Origin: Pseudomonadales bacterium
Lineage (GTDB): Bacteria; Pseudomonadota; Gammaproteobacteria; Pseudomonadales; IMCC2047
Length of the DNA: 64,000 nucleotides
Direction: 5' to 3'
Assembly: GCA_024234615.1 (NCBI GenBank)
Contig: JACKNY010000003.1
Location: 496,001 to 560,000, forward strand
The position numbers were made by a program, and so were the translations under genes. Below are positions 18,794 through 28,841 of the stretch, piece after piece. Under the pieces are notes generated by a model, which was given only the letters and a program-made list of their open reading frames with translations, ran no database searches and was not told the DNA's origin. Every line of letters begins with the position of its first letter. Within the stretch, counting starts at the first letter, position 1.

Positions 18794-20242
18794 ATGCATT
18801 TCACAGTTATCTTACGCATTCTGGGTATATTGCTCATGGTCTTCAGCCTTACCATGGTAATTCCCTTAGCGGTTGGCCTGATTTATAACGAATCCGCCAG
18901 CAACGCATTTCTCATGGCTTTCGGCATTACCTTTTGTACCGGTCTACTAGTCTGGCTGCCCTTCCAAAGGAGTAAACATGAGCTGAGAACCCGAGACGGT
19001 TTTATCATCACTGCCCTATTCTGGACGGTGCTGGGGTTGTTCGGTGCTCTACCGCTTTATTTAAATCAAGCGGTTTCTTTAAGCCTTGCGGATGCGGTCT
19101 TTGAATCCATATCCGGTTTAACGACTACGGGTGCAACGGTTATTACCGGTATTGACGCACTACCTAATTCATTACTCTATTATCGGCAGCAATTACAATG
19201 GTTGGGGGGCATGGGAATCATTGTGCTAGCAGTAGCGATATTACCCATGCTCGGTATTGGTGGTATGCAGCTGTATCGCGCCGAAACACCTGGGCCCGTC
19301 AAAGATAGTAAGCTAACCCCGCGTATTACCGAAACAGCCAAAGCACTATGGTATATCTACGCTAGCTTGACGTTACTCTGTTTTCTGGCTTATTGGGCGG
19401 CCGGTATGAGTGCTTTTGATGCCATCTGCCATAGCTTTTCCACCGTTGCTATTGGTGGCTTTTCTACCCATGATGCCAGCTTTGCTTACTTCGATAGTGT
19501 ATTACTAGAATCAATAGCCGTCATTTTTATGCTCATTTCCGGTGTTAATTTTGGCCTTCACTTTCTCGCTTGGCGTAATCGGCGGCTGCGGCACTATTTC
19601 CATGATCCAGAATTCAAGTTTTATCTCACCATTGTGGGCGTCGTCGTACTGATAACCTTTGGTGTCCTCATATACAGCGGTACCTATCCAGCCCTCAAAG
19701 CCGTTCGCGCTAGCATTTTTGAGGTGGTTTCCATTGCGACTACAACAGGGTTTGCCACCGCAGATTTTGCCAATTGGCCAAGCCTGCTACCCTTTTTACT
19801 TTTCGTGGCGGCTTTTTCAGGAGGCTGCGCCGGATCAACAGGTGGCGGCATGAAGGTCATCCGTATTCTTTTGCTCTATAAACAGGGTATTCGTGAAGTT
19901 AAGCGCCTGATCCACCCAAGCGGCGTTTTCTCCATCAAATTAGGTGCTCATTCTGTGCCTGAACGAGTCATTGAAGCTGTTTGGGGGTTTTTCTCCGTCT
20001 ATATGCTGGTGTTCGTTTTTATGTTGATGGCATTGCTTGCTACGGGTATTGACCAAGTAACCGCTTGGTCGGCTGTTGGCGCTACACTCAATAATCTTGG
20101 TCCTGGCTTGGGCGGGGTCGCAGCGCATTATGGCGATTTGAACGACCCGGCAAAATGGGTGCTATGCCTGTCGATGTTATTGGGCCGACTTGAGGTCTTT
20201 ACTTTGATTGTAATTTTCTCTCCCATGTTTTGGCGAAAATAG
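18794..20242 (+). CDS. trkH: Trk potassium uptake protein TrkH
   Basis: 482-aa K+-translocating membrane subunit with four M1-P-M2 repeats. The selectivity-filter loops are visible as SGLTTTGATV, STVAIGGFST, ATTTGFAT and LNNLGPGLG, each centred on a filter Gly. It pairs with trkA directly upstream. It lies in the inner membrane and imports K+ with H+ or Na+ coupling. Length is typical. Confidence 0.97.
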   Translation: MHFTVILRILGILLMVFSLTMVIPLAVGLIYNESASNAFLMAFGITFCTGLLVWLPFQRSKHELRTRDGFIITALFWTVLGLFGALPLYLNQAVSLSLADAVFESISGLTTTGATVITGIDALPNSLLYYRQQLQWLGGMGIIVLAVAILPMLGIGGMQLYRAETPGPVKDSKLTPRITETAKALWYIYASLTLLCFLAYWAAGMSAFDAICHSFSTVAIGGFSTHDASFAYFDSVLLESIAVIFMLISGVNFGLHFLAWRNRRLRHYFHDPEFKFYLTIVGVVVLITFGVLIYSGTYPALKAVRASIFEVVSIATTTGFATADFANWPSLLPFLLFVAAFSGGCAGSTGGGMKVIRILLLYKQGIREVKRLIHPSGVFSIKLGAHSVPERVIEAVWGFFSVYMLVFVFMLMALLATGIDQVTAWSAVGATLNNLGPGLGGVAAHYGDLNDPAKWVLCLSMLLGRLEVFTLIVIFSPMFWRK

Positions 20243-20312
20243 TAATTTTCACCGTAGCTTCTACAAAATTAGTATATTTCCGCGCCGAACGTGATTTGGC
20301 TCTGGTGGGTTG

Positions 20313-21191
20313 ATGAGTGGTTTTCTGTTTGTTATTACCGTTTTATTCTGGGGGTCAACCTGGATCGCGATTAAATTTCAGCTCACCACCGTGGCGCCAG
20401 AAGTTTCTCTGGTTTATCGATTCGGTATCGCCTCCATTATTTTTTTCCTGCTAGCAATAATTAAGAGACAACGGTTAAGGGTTGCTTTTAAAGACCATCA
20501 ATTCCTCGCACTCCTGGGAGTGATGATGTTTGGTCTGAATTATTTATTAACCTATTGGGCGGCAAAATCCATTCCGACCGGGCTACTTGCAACAGTATTT
20601 GCTCTTGCACCGGTGGTGAATATTCTCTTTGAACTACTCTTTTTTGGTCGTCGTATTGAGCCATTTATGCTCTTGGGCGCAATGGTGGGGGTCTCTGGTA
20701 TCGCACTCATTTTTTGGCCTGAGTTGAGACATTTAGCCGTCGGAGGCGATGTACTCTTTGGCTTAGTTTTCTGCCTCTGTGCGATCACTCTGTTTTCGTT
20801 AGGCAGTATGGTATCAGTCAGGAATCACGCAGCGGCTTTGCCAGTATTTACTTGTAATGCCTACGGCATGGCTTACGGCGCCTTTTTTCTAGGCCTGTTT
20901 GCAATAGTGAATGGCAAAGTATTTACCTTTGATCCGAGCTTCTCGTATACGGCGTCACTGGCCTATTTGATTATAGTGGGTACAGTGCTTTCTTTTTTTT
21001 GTTATTTAACGCTGATAGCTAGAATCGGCCCAAGTAAGGCTGCCTATACCACTATCTTTTTCCCGATAGTCGCTTTGCTCATTTCTACGCTTTATGAAAA
21101 TTTCCAATGGACAACAATGAACTTTGCTGGCGTCATGCTGGCGCTCTCCAGCAGCCTGTTTGTTATACGTAGATCCAGTCCATCGAGCTGA
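20313..21191 (+). CDS. EamA/DMT family transporter
   Basis: 292-aa inner-membrane protein with two EamA repeats (about ten helices). It opens with VLFWGSTWIAIKFQ, a typical first DMT helix, and contains YWAAKSIPTGLLATVFALAPV, characteristic of the family. The substrate (amino acid, nucleotide-sugar or other metabolite) cannot be predicted. ATG 20313 overlaps an in-frame TTG at 20310 and follows a GGTGGG ribosome binding site. Monocistronic on the plus strand after trkH. Confidence 0.85.
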   Translation: MSGFLFVITVLFWGSTWIAIKFQLTTVAPEVSLVYRFGIASIIFFLLAIIKRQRLRVAFKDHQFLALLGVMMFGLNYLLTYWAAKSIPTGLLATVFALAPVVNILFELLFFGRRIEPFMLLGAMVGVSGIALIFWPELRHLAVGGDVLFGLVFCLCAITLFSLGSMVSVRNHAAALPVFTCNAYGMAYGAFFLGLFAIVNGKVFTFDPSFSYTASLAYLIIVGTVLSFFCYLTLIARIGPSKAAYTTIFFPIVALLISTLYENFQWTTMNFAGVMLALSSSLFVIRRSSPSS

Positions 21192-21282
21192 ATGACCCTA
21201 TAATTTGATCCTGCCTAGAAAATTCATCCACGATTTAATCTCTATTTTTGATTAAGTATCAGCCTTGAAATATTAACGTCGC

Positions 21283-22536
21283 TTAATTAAAAATACCAAA
21301 ATATAAATAACAGAGCGCAAATGCCGCCAAACTCAACATGCCAAGCAGACTCCAGCCCTTAAGCAGAAACCCGGGGCGCAATTCCTTTGGCACAATGCTA
21401 GAAAACATGGCACGGTGATTAATAAAGGCTATAAACGGAGCAACCAGAAAGGCAACACTAGTGGCGAAATCTATAAAGGATTTAAATGAACGCATAAACA
21501 ACAGTACGATAAGAATTGCTCCAAGACATTGCAGAACGATAAACCCGTTGTAAGAAAATAAACTATGATTCTTTTCTCTGGCCTGTGGTTTTAGCGTGTT
21601 AACCATACCCGTAAGCGCACGAGGACAGGCATCCATGAGCGTTAACAATGTTGAGAACATGATCGCCACCGCTGCGATGGCGATAATCGGATAGGCCCAT
21701 GACCCAATCGATTGTGTAAACAACCCCATAAACTGACCGGCGAACCCAGTAGCAGATTCCGCGATGGTGATTCCTTCCTGGCGCATAAAGATAGAGCCGA
21801 GGAGGAGAAAACAAGAGGCTAACACCATCGTCCCGATATATCCCAGATTGAAATCAAATCGCGCTTCTTGGGGTGTAACCTGCCGCTTTAAATCTTTAGA
21901 TTTAGCGCAGACCCAAAGCGACTGAAAGACCGAAGCGCCCATCGCCGTTGGCATCCAACCAGCAAAAGCGATAATAAAAAGTATCGTCTTGGTATCTAGC
22001 GTTACCAACGGTGAAAAATCAGCGGGCTTAATTGATAAATTTGGAATGGCTAGCAAAACTGCGACCAAAATTAAGACCGTAAACAAGACAACGAAGCTAG
22101 TCGTGACCTTTTCAAACAGGTGATATTTTCCAGACACTAAAAGGATACTGCTACCCACCAGCAAGATACTCGTCATAGCGGCGGGATTCAGGCCAAACCC
22201 CATAATGTTATTGACCAAACCACCCGTTATTAGCGCCACAGCGGAGGTAGCAATAAACATGTTTACAAATAACTCAAGACTAAAAAAGTAAACCGCCCAG
22301 CGCCCTTGACGGAAATAGCTCGCGATAAGCGACTCTTTTGTCGCGGCCGCATAGGCAGAGCCAAAGTAAAATACCGGATACTTAATGAAGCAAGCGAGTA
22401 GAATTACCCACCAAAGTGCTAAACCATAATCAGCGCCTGCTCGCGTAGACTGCACCAAATGGGATGTACCCACACAAGCGGCAGCAAATAGCATTCCTGG
22501 GCCGAGTTTTTCTCCACATGTTTTAAATAAATTCAT
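21283..22536 (-). CDS. Nramp-like divalent metal transporter with non-canonical metal-site motifs
   Basis: 417-aa protein with about eleven helices and the Nramp opening LGPGMLFAAA. In the first helix the canonical DPGN metal motif is replaced by VGTSHL, and the helix-6 segment reads FAGWMPTAMGASVFQSL rather than the usual MPH form. It belongs to a divergent Nramp branch, so Mn/Fe transport should not be assumed. ATG 22536 is preferred to an in-frame TTG at 22548. A MarR-family gene lies divergently 156 bp away, a usual layout for local regulation. Confidence 0.75.
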   Translation of the reverse strand: MNLFKTCGEKLGPGMLFAAACVGTSHLVQSTRAGADYGLALWWVILLACFIKYPVFYFGSAYAAATKESLIASYFRQGRWAVYFFSLELFVNMFIATSAVALITGGLVNNIMGFGLNPAAMTSILLVGSSILLVSGKYHLFEKVTTSFVVLFTVLILVAVLLAIPNLSIKPADFSPLVTLDTKTILFIIAFAGWMPTAMGASVFQSLWVCAKSKDLKRQVTPQEARFDFNLGYIGTMVLASCFLLLGSIFMRQEGITIAESATGFAGQFMGLFTQSIGSWAYPIIAIAAVAIMFSTLLTLMDACPRALTGMVNTLKPQAREKNHSLFSYNGFIVLQCLGAILIVLLFMRSFKSFIDFATSVAFLVAPFIAFINHRAMFSSIVPKELRPGFLLKGWSLLGMLSLAAFALCYLYFGIFN

Positions 22537-22692
22537 CAGTAAACCCAAGCCTTCTGGTTTTTATGGGAACTCACGTTACATTTTATTTAATGCAACATCA
22601 AATATTTTATTGAAGCTTCAACTAAATTGAAATTCACATTACCCTTTGTATAATAACCAAATAATGCCGTCTAGCACTAAGAGGTTAAATTC

Positions 22693-23250
22693 ATGAACAG
22701 GAATAAATCCGCAACGGCTGGTTCAAAATCAAGTGCCATGACACTGTCCTCACGAAAAAGGTCCGCACCAACAAAATTTCCCATTGATTTGCAAACATTC
22801 TTACCCTTTCGTTTTTTTCAGATTGGCCTAAGAATGTCAGATACAGGTAATAAACTATCAGTTTTACTTAAAGAGTCTGGAGTTCCTATTGGTGACAGAG
22901 AATGGCGCGTGATAGCTTTACTGGGAGCTTACGGAGGCCTCACAAATGGCCAACTGGCCAGCATATCCAGCCTTGATGCTGCTACCATTTCCAGGGCCGT
23001 TAAAGCATTAAAAAGTATTGGCTTTGTCGATACACTACAGTCAAAACATGATCGGCGTCGACTGCTCATCTATTTAACCCAGGCCGGCGCTAAATTTCAT
23101 GATCAAATTACACCCAAGCGCATGGAAACCGGCAAACTAATCTCTGCAGGCTTAACTGCTCAAGAACTAAAAACACTAGGTAGAATTTTGGATAAGTTAG
23201 ACCGGCATCTAGAGCATCTTGAAAGTGAAGTTGATGACGAATGGGAATAA
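22693..23250 (+). CDS. MarR family transcriptional regulator
   Basis: 185-aa regulator. A basic, Ser/Lys-rich N-terminal extension of about 40 residues precedes a MarR winged helix: GVPIGDREWRVIALLGAYGG, recognition helix LDAATISRAVKALKSIGFV, and wing SKHDRRRLLIYLTQAG. The C-terminal helix (LDKLDRHLEHLE) would form the dimer interface. It is divergent from the Nramp-like gene and may control it; effector unknown. The long N-terminal extension is unusual, and a later start cannot be excluded. Confidence 0.9.
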   Translation: MNRNKSATAGSKSSAMTLSSRKRSAPTKFPIDLQTFLPFRFFQIGLRMSDTGNKLSVLLKESGVPIGDREWRVIALLGAYGGLTNGQLASISSLDAATISRAVKALKSIGFVDTLQSKHDRRRLLIYLTQAGAKFHDQITPKRMETGKLISAGLTAQELKTLGRILDKLDRHLEHLESEVDDEWE

Positions 23251-23327
23251 CCAGCGACCTAAAGTAGAGGAGTCCGGCTCTTGCTAAACCGGGTTCCTCT
23301 TTGCAATATCCTACCTGAAACAACCAG

Positions 23328-24581
23328 TTAGCGACCATAAATTGGCAATAAGCCGAGCATGGCTAAAATATGGCAAGCGGCATACAACAGCCCGAACAGA
23401 AAAATAAGCAAGACCAACGCATTCCCACCCCATACCTGATAGTGCGGGCTGCCAAAGCGCTTTCGGCTTGCTCTTACCATTAATGCAGGTACAAAAGCAG
23501 CAAAGACTGTCGCCGCTAACCCGGCAAAACCAATCGCGTATAAAAACCCATCTGGGAAAAATAGTCCGCCGAGTGTTGGTGGCACGAAGGTCACCATTGC
23601 CGTTTTCGTCCTGCCCAAAACTGTATCATCGAAATTGAATCGGTCGGCAATATAGTCAAATAATGCGAGGGCAACACCCAGGAATGACGAAATCACGGCG
23701 AGATTGGCAAACATGTTTAGTAAGGCGGAGATCCTTTCACTGTCCACCGTATGGCTCACTGCGGCAACTAAAACACCTATGTTGCCACCATCAGCTACAA
23801 TCTGCTGAAAATCAGCCCGTGGGACATTGCCCATAGTGCAGACCTGCCAGACAATGAATACACCAAGCGATAGCAACGAACCATAGAGTAAACATTTTCG
23901 AATAATTATAGGGTTCTTGCCGTAGTACTTCATAAGGCTCGGCACATTACCGTGAAACCCAAAAGAGGTTAGAAAGAAGGGGAGGGCCGCAAATAAAAAG
24001 GGTAGGTAGCTTGGGTTTTGTTCCAAGGTATTAAATAAAATCGAGGCTTTAACACTAAACGTCAAATCACCCACGGAAATGATAAAACTGATAACCATCC
24101 CACCGATTAATATGGTCGCTATCCGGCTTACCGCTTTGGTGCTGAGCCAAACGATAAAAGCCAAAACAAAAGCAAACAGTAGCGTAGCTATGGCAGGCGG
24201 CGGGGCGGCGCCTATAGTTGATTCTAGGGTATGAATGACGATGGAACCTCCGCCACTGATATAAGCGTAGGTCAAAATATAGTGCACAAAAGCAACCGAT
24301 AACCCACTGGCGATATTCCAGCCAACACCCAGTAAATCCTTGACGAAGGTATCAAAACTCGCACCCACGGGATAGTTTAGGTTAGCCTCCAAAATCATAA
24401 GACCAGAGTGAAACATACAAAACCAAGTAAACACCAAACACAATAGCGCCCAGGAAAACCACATTCCAGATGAAACCGTCGGTAAAGAAAACATCCCTGC
24501 ACCAACTGCTGTACCAGCGATAATCATCGCTCCGCCTATCACCGACGGTGTTTTTGGACTCCTTACAATCTCTGTTGTCAT
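23328..24581 (-). CDS. mtr: tryptophan-specific permease (HAAAP family)
   Basis: Proton-coupled aromatic amino acid importer. The 417-aa protein has eleven helices and Mtr hallmarks: GGAMIIAGTAVGAGMFSLP, FCMFHSGLMILEANLNYPVG, SFGFHGNVPSLMKYYGK, and GLFFPDGFLYAIGFAGLAA. Similarity along the whole length is closer to Mtr than to TyrP as I remember these sequences. ATG 24581 follows GTGAGG and is chosen over the in-frame ATG at 24611. It stands alone; no trp-related gene is next to it. Confidence 0.9.
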   Translation of the reverse strand: MTTEIVRSPKTPSVIGGAMIIAGTAVGAGMFSLPTVSSGMWFSWALLCLVFTWFCMFHSGLMILEANLNYPVGASFDTFVKDLLGVGWNIASGLSVAFVHYILTYAYISGGGSIVIHTLESTIGAAPPPAIATLLFAFVLAFIVWLSTKAVSRIATILIGGMVISFIISVGDLTFSVKASILFNTLEQNPSYLPFLFAALPFFLTSFGFHGNVPSLMKYYGKNPIIIRKCLLYGSLLSLGVFIVWQVCTMGNVPRADFQQIVADGGNIGVLVAAVSHTVDSERISALLNMFANLAVISSFLGVALALFDYIADRFNFDDTVLGRTKTAMVTFVPPTLGGLFFPDGFLYAIGFAGLAATVFAAFVPALMVRASRKRFGSPHYQVWGGNALVLLIFLFGLLYAACHILAMLGLLPIYGR

Positions 24582-24726
24582 TGGGCTCGCCTCACCACTT
24601 TTTATTTTCATTTTGTAATTATTATGTCAACTATAGCAGCGTTAATCACAACAAAGCTATCCTCTTTTGCTGTTCAACTGCGAGCATAAGCGATAGAGGA
24701 CAAGATTTAGGCTAACCTCGGTGTGG

Positions 24727-25629
24727 TCAAAAATGATAGTACCCGGTTTTACCTTTAGGTCCGATTTTAAAGCGTTTGTATTCCCACTGATATTGGGCGG
24801 GAGCGTCCTTAATACACTCTTCAATACTTCTATTAAGCGCCGCCACAGAAAGGTTTATATCATTCGAATAAATATCCGGGTCGGCCGGCACAATTATTAC
24901 TTCAAACCCTTTCCCTTTTGGAAGTCGTTTTGCGTACGCGCTAACGACTTGTGCACCGGTTTTTTGGGCTAATTTCGACAATAGCGTCATCGTCGAAGCC
25001 TCAATGCCAAAGAAGGGTGAAAAAATACCCGCATTCTCCGGCGGCTCTTGATCTGGCAAAATACCAACGACTTCTCCTTTGATTAAGGCCTGTAGCATTG
25101 CCGCAACACCACGGCGATCGGTGGGATAAACCTTGGTGCCGCTGCGCGCTCTGGCATCTCGGACAAATCCATCCAGCTCAACGAGCTTTGGTGGCTGATA
25201 AAGCACATTCAGCGGAAAACGATTCGCCGCATAGATGTTCAATACTTCCCAGTTCCCCAAATGTGGCACGATAGTAATAAGCCCTTTACCGTCCCTCAAG
25301 GTTTCTTCGATATTGCCTTTTTCTGTTACTTTCTTAATGTAATCCAGGGTAACTTCCGGCTCTACCAACCAGGCTTTACCCATCTCAACAATGGTTTTGC
25401 TGGTTTCTATTAAGCTTTCCTTTGCGAGCCTGATCCGCTCGACTTCTGTCATCTCGGGAAAACAGAGCTGCAAATTACGCCGGGTCACCTTTGCCGATCG
25501 ACTATTCATATACCAAGCGCACTGTCCCAAAAATGTTCCGATTGCTTGCACTAACGGCAACGGAAGCAAAGCGAGTACCTTTAGGCTTAATCTAATAAGT
25601 GTTATTTTGGCCGTCTGCACGGTCGTCAT
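24727..25629 (-). CDS. LpxL/HtrB-type lysophospholipid (lipid A) acyltransferase
   Basis: 300-aa membrane-associated acyltransferase that transfers an acyl chain to lipid A or a related lysolipid. It has an N-terminal hydrophobic segment (about 10-35), the catalytic H-x4-E motif in VPHLGNWEVLN, and the later blocks KVYPTDRRGVAAMLQAL and GILPDQEPPENAGIFSPFFG. The ATG at 25629 gives the normal N-terminus; an open extension to 25806 would overlap glyQ and is not supported. It lies divergent to glyQ, matching the glyQ-near acyltransferase of Pseudomonas. The exact acyl position is unknown. Confidence 0.88.
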   Translation of the reverse strand: MTTVQTAKITLIRLSLKVLALLPLPLVQAIGTFLGQCAWYMNSRSAKVTRRNLQLCFPEMTEVERIRLAKESLIETSKTIVEMGKAWLVEPEVTLDYIKKVTEKGNIEETLRDGKGLITIVPHLGNWEVLNIYAANRFPLNVLYQPPKLVELDGFVRDARARSGTKVYPTDRRGVAAMLQALIKGEVVGILPDQEPPENAGIFSPFFGIEASTMTLLSKLAQKTGAQVVSAYAKRLPKGKGFEVIIVPADPDIYSNDINLSVAALNRSIEECIKDAPAQYQWEYKRFKIGPKGKTGYYHF

Positions 25630-25799
25630 GAATCCTTGGCTTTTATTCTTGTAATCGATTTTACCCTGTACTTTCCGATAAGGCTCTAACTTACTTTTTT
25701 TACCTGGATTTTTTGGAATTTTACAGACAGGCTGTATACTTACGCGTCCCTTTTTAGGATTCCAATGATCCAGTAACTCATAATTACGTAGGTAACAAT

Positions 25800-26744
25800 T
25801 TGGCAACTCAGCAGTTAATTACATTCCAGGGATTAATCCACGCGCTTGAGCTATATTGGAGCTCTCAGGGCTGTGTTGTCCTCCAGCCTTTGGACATGGA
25901 AGTGGGCGCGGGTACTTTTCATCCAGCGACATTCCTACGTGCAATCGGCCCAGAAAATTGGCGCGCAGCCTATGTCCAACCAAGCAGGCGTCCCACCGAT
26001 GGTCGCTACGGGGAAAACCCCAACCGCCTCCAACACTATTACCAATTTCAAGTGTTGCTAAAACCTTCACCTGATAACATCCAGGAGCTGTATCTAGAGT
26101 CCCTACAGCAATTAGGTATAGACACTGGCATTCATGATATACGCTTTGTTGAGGATAACTGGGAGTCACCCACCTTGGGCGCGTGGGGGCTAGGCTGGGA
26201 GGTTTGGCTTAACGGCATGGAAGTAACCCAGTTTACTTATTTTCAGCAAGTTGGTGGACTCGAATGTTATCCGGTCTCCGGCGAAATCACCTATGGCTTA
26301 GAACGCATTGCGATGTATCTACAGGGCGTAAACAACGTTTACGATCTTATTTGGACGGAAGGTCCGGACGGCCCTGTTAAGTACGGCGATGTCTTTCATC
26401 AAAATGAAGTTGAGATGTCTTGTTTTAATTTTGAGCACGCAAATGTTGCGGAATTATTTAAGCAATTCGATTTTTTTGAGCGAGAATGCAGTACTTTAAT
26501 TTCAGCAAATTTACCATTACCCGCCTATGAATATGTTCTTAAGGCCTCACACACCTTTAATCTGTTGGATGCGCGCCAAGCCATATCCGTCACCGAACGA
26601 CAGCGCTTTATATTGCGTGTCAGAACGCTTGCTCGCGCCGTAGCGCAAGCCTATTTTACAACGCGAAAAGCGCTCGGTTTCCCATTGGCGGCCGAACCTA
26701 TCCGATCCGAGTATGTAAGCGCTCACTCACAGGAAGAAGCATAG
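25800..26744 (+). CDS. glyQ: glycyl-tRNA synthetase alpha subunit
   Basis: Catalytic subunit of the alpha2beta2 bacterial GlyRS. The 314-aa protein carries the class II signature blocks LQPLDMEVGAGTFHPATFLR, VQPSRRPTDGRYGENPNRLQ (positions about 60-79) and QVGGLECYPVSGEITYGLER. Start is TTG at 25800, preceded by TAGGTAA; no ATG/GTG fits before the conserved TFQGLI. Three bases separate it from glyS. Confidence 0.97.
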   Translation: MATQQLITFQGLIHALELYWSSQGCVVLQPLDMEVGAGTFHPATFLRAIGPENWRAAYVQPSRRPTDGRYGENPNRLQHYYQFQVLLKPSPDNIQELYLESLQQLGIDTGIHDIRFVEDNWESPTLGAWGLGWEVWLNGMEVTQFTYFQQVGGLECYPVSGEITYGLERIAMYLQGVNNVYDLIWTEGPDGPVKYGDVFHQNEVEMSCFNFEHANVAELFKQFDFFERECSTLISANLPLPAYEYVLKASHTFNLLDARQAISVTERQRFILRVRTLARAVAQAYFTTRKALGFPLAAEPIRSEYVSAHSQEEA

Positions 26745-26747
26745 AAC

Positions 26748-28829
26748 ATGAGTGTTAAAGATTTTCTAGTTGAAATTGGTACAGAAGAACTTCCACCTAA
26801 AGCGCTAAAGCAGCTTGCGGCGGCATTCCTGCAGGGAGTTGAATCAGGGCTACAGGAAAAGCAGTTAAATTACTCCAGCGCAACAGCCTATGCCTCGCCC
26901 AGACGGTTAGCGGTCCTTGTTAAAGAGCTAAAGGAATATCAACCAGATAGCCGCTTGCAAATTTTAGGGCCGCCGGTAAGTGCCGCCTTTAACGCTCAAG
27001 GAGAACCTTCTCCAGCGGCAGAGGGCTTCGCTCGTAAGTGCAATACCAGGGTTGATCAATTACAGCAGGTTGACACCGGCAAGGGGGGCATCAAACTCGC
27101 GTTTCAATCCGAACAAAAGGGTTTAGCAACTACCTTGTTACTACCCGGTATTGTTCAACACAGTATTGACCGTCTGCCCATACCTAAGCGCATGCGCTGG
27201 GGTAGCTCCCGAATCGAATTTGTTCGACCAACGCACTGGCTGCTCATGTTATTCGGCGACGCCGTAGTTGACTGTGAGATCTTAGGGCAGCAATCCGCTC
27301 GTTTCAGTTATGGTCATAGATTTCACCATTATCAACCTATTCAAATAGATACGCCTGGGGATTATCGCGAACGTTTAAGAAATCCTGGATATGTCATCGT
27401 TGACCTAGAAGAGCGGCGCGCTAGCATAGAAAAGCAGGTGCAAAAAATCGCCGCTAATGTAAATGGGCGCGCCGTAATTGATACCGATCTTTTAGACGAG
27501 GTCACGGCCCTGGTTGAGTGGCCCGTTGCCTTAATAGGGCGCTTTGATGAAGAGTTTTTGCGCCTTCCAGATCAAGCTCTTATCTCCAGCATGAAGGAAC
27601 ACCAAAAATATTTTCATCTGGTCAATGCAAATAACGAACTGATGCCTCACTTTATTACCCTGTGCAATATCGAAAGTAAGGATCCCGCCCAGGTTATCGC
27701 CGGAAATGAGCGCGTAATCAGACCGCGCCTATCCGATGCCGCATTCTTTTTCGATACTGACAGGAAAACTCCTTTAGCCAATCGTTTAGAATCCTTAAAA
27801 AATATTGTATTTCAGTCAAAGCTTGGCAGCCTCCATGAAAAATCTGAACGCATCGCCATTCTCGCGGGAAAGCTTGCCGAACAAATTCAGGGGAATCAAA
27901 ACCACGCGGAACGGGCAGGGCTGCTCTGTAAAGCCGATCTGGTAACCTTGATGGTTGGTGAGTTTCCTAACCTACAAGGGCTGATGGGGCAACAATATGC
28001 TCATCATGATAACGAACACGACTCTGTCGCCAATGCGATATTTGAGCACTACCTACCTCGATATTCTGGCGATTCGCTACCCGATTCGTTAGAGGGTTGC
28101 GCCGTCTCAATTGCAGACAAACTGGATACAATGGCCGGTCTTTTTGCGATCGGACAACCGCCGACTGGCGATAAAGACCCCTTTGGTTTGCGTCGTGCAG
28201 CGCTTGGTATTTTGCGTATCATCATTGAAAAACAACTCGAGCTGGATTTATTAGCCTGTATAAAATCAGCTATAGCCACCTATCAGGATCTCGATATTCC
28301 AAACGATCTAGCAGATACTATTTTTGATTTTATGTTGGATCGTTTTCGAGCCTGGTTTCAGGACGAAGGCATCCCTACCAATATTTTTCAGGCCGTATAT
28401 GCTCGGCGTCCCACCCAACCTTTAGATTTTCAACGCAGAATTTATGCGGTTAACCATTTTTCAAAATTAGCCGATGCTGATGCACTTGCCGCCGCCAATA
28501 AACGTGTTTCTAATATTCTTGCAAAACAAGAGACAGAAAGCCTCACAACGGAAGTGAGCGCCCACTTACTTAGCGAGGAGTCTGAACAACACTTAGCGAC
28601 GCTCGTTACCGAAAAAGCACAGATGATAGCTCCCATGCTGTTAAATAGGGATTATAGTGCTGTCCTAGAGTGCCTCTCTGACTTAAGACCCGCTGTCGAT
28701 CAATTTTTTGATTCCGTTATGGTGATGGCCGATAACGATGCCATTCGTCTGAATCGGTTAGCACTTTTACAAAAATTACGTGCTCTATTTTTTGAAGTTG
28801 CTGATATCTCATTTTTACAGACGAGTTAA
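26748..28829 (+). CDS. glyS: glycyl-tRNA synthetase beta subunit
   Basis: 693-aa tRNA-recognition subunit of GlyRS. It starts with the conserved FLVEIGTEELPPKALK, has the SMKEHQKYF block, an HD-like region, the DKLDTMAGLFAIGQPPTGDKDPFGLRRA segment split over residues near 455-480, and an anticodon-binding C-terminal domain (RPAVDQFFDSVMVMADN). Length is normal. It is translationally coupled to glyQ, with gmhB 12 nt downstream. Confidence 0.97.
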   Translation: MSVKDFLVEIGTEELPPKALKQLAAAFLQGVESGLQEKQLNYSSATAYASPRRLAVLVKELKEYQPDSRLQILGPPVSAAFNAQGEPSPAAEGFARKCNTRVDQLQQVDTGKGGIKLAFQSEQKGLATTLLLPGIVQHSIDRLPIPKRMRWGSSRIEFVRPTHWLLMLFGDAVVDCEILGQQSARFSYGHRFHHYQPIQIDTPGDYRERLRNPGYVIVDLEERRASIEKQVQKIAANVNGRAVIDTDLLDEVTALVEWPVALIGRFDEEFLRLPDQALISSMKEHQKYFHLVNANNELMPHFITLCNIESKDPAQVIAGNERVIRPRLSDAAFFFDTDRKTPLANRLESLKNIVFQSKLGSLHEKSERIAILAGKLAEQIQGNQNHAERAGLLCKADLVTLMVGEFPNLQGLMGQQYAHHDNEHDSVANAIFEHYLPRYSGDSLPDSLEGCAVSIADKLDTMAGLFAIGQPPTGDKDPFGLRRAALGILRIIIEKQLELDLLACIKSAIATYQDLDIPNDLADTIFDFMLDRFRAWFQDEGIPTNIFQAVYARRPTQPLDFQRRIYAVNHFSKLADADALAAANKRVSNILAKQETESLTTEVSAHLLSEESEQHLATLVTEKAQMIAPMLLNRDYSAVLECLSDLRPAVDQFFDSVMVMADNDAIRLNRLALLQKLRALFFEVADISFLQTS

Positions 28830-28841
28830 ACCAAAAAACAT

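Noticed and set aside
25630..25806. N-terminal extension of the acyltransferase by 59 codons
   Set aside because: It is Lys-rich, unlike the family N-terminus, and would overlap the glyQ start.
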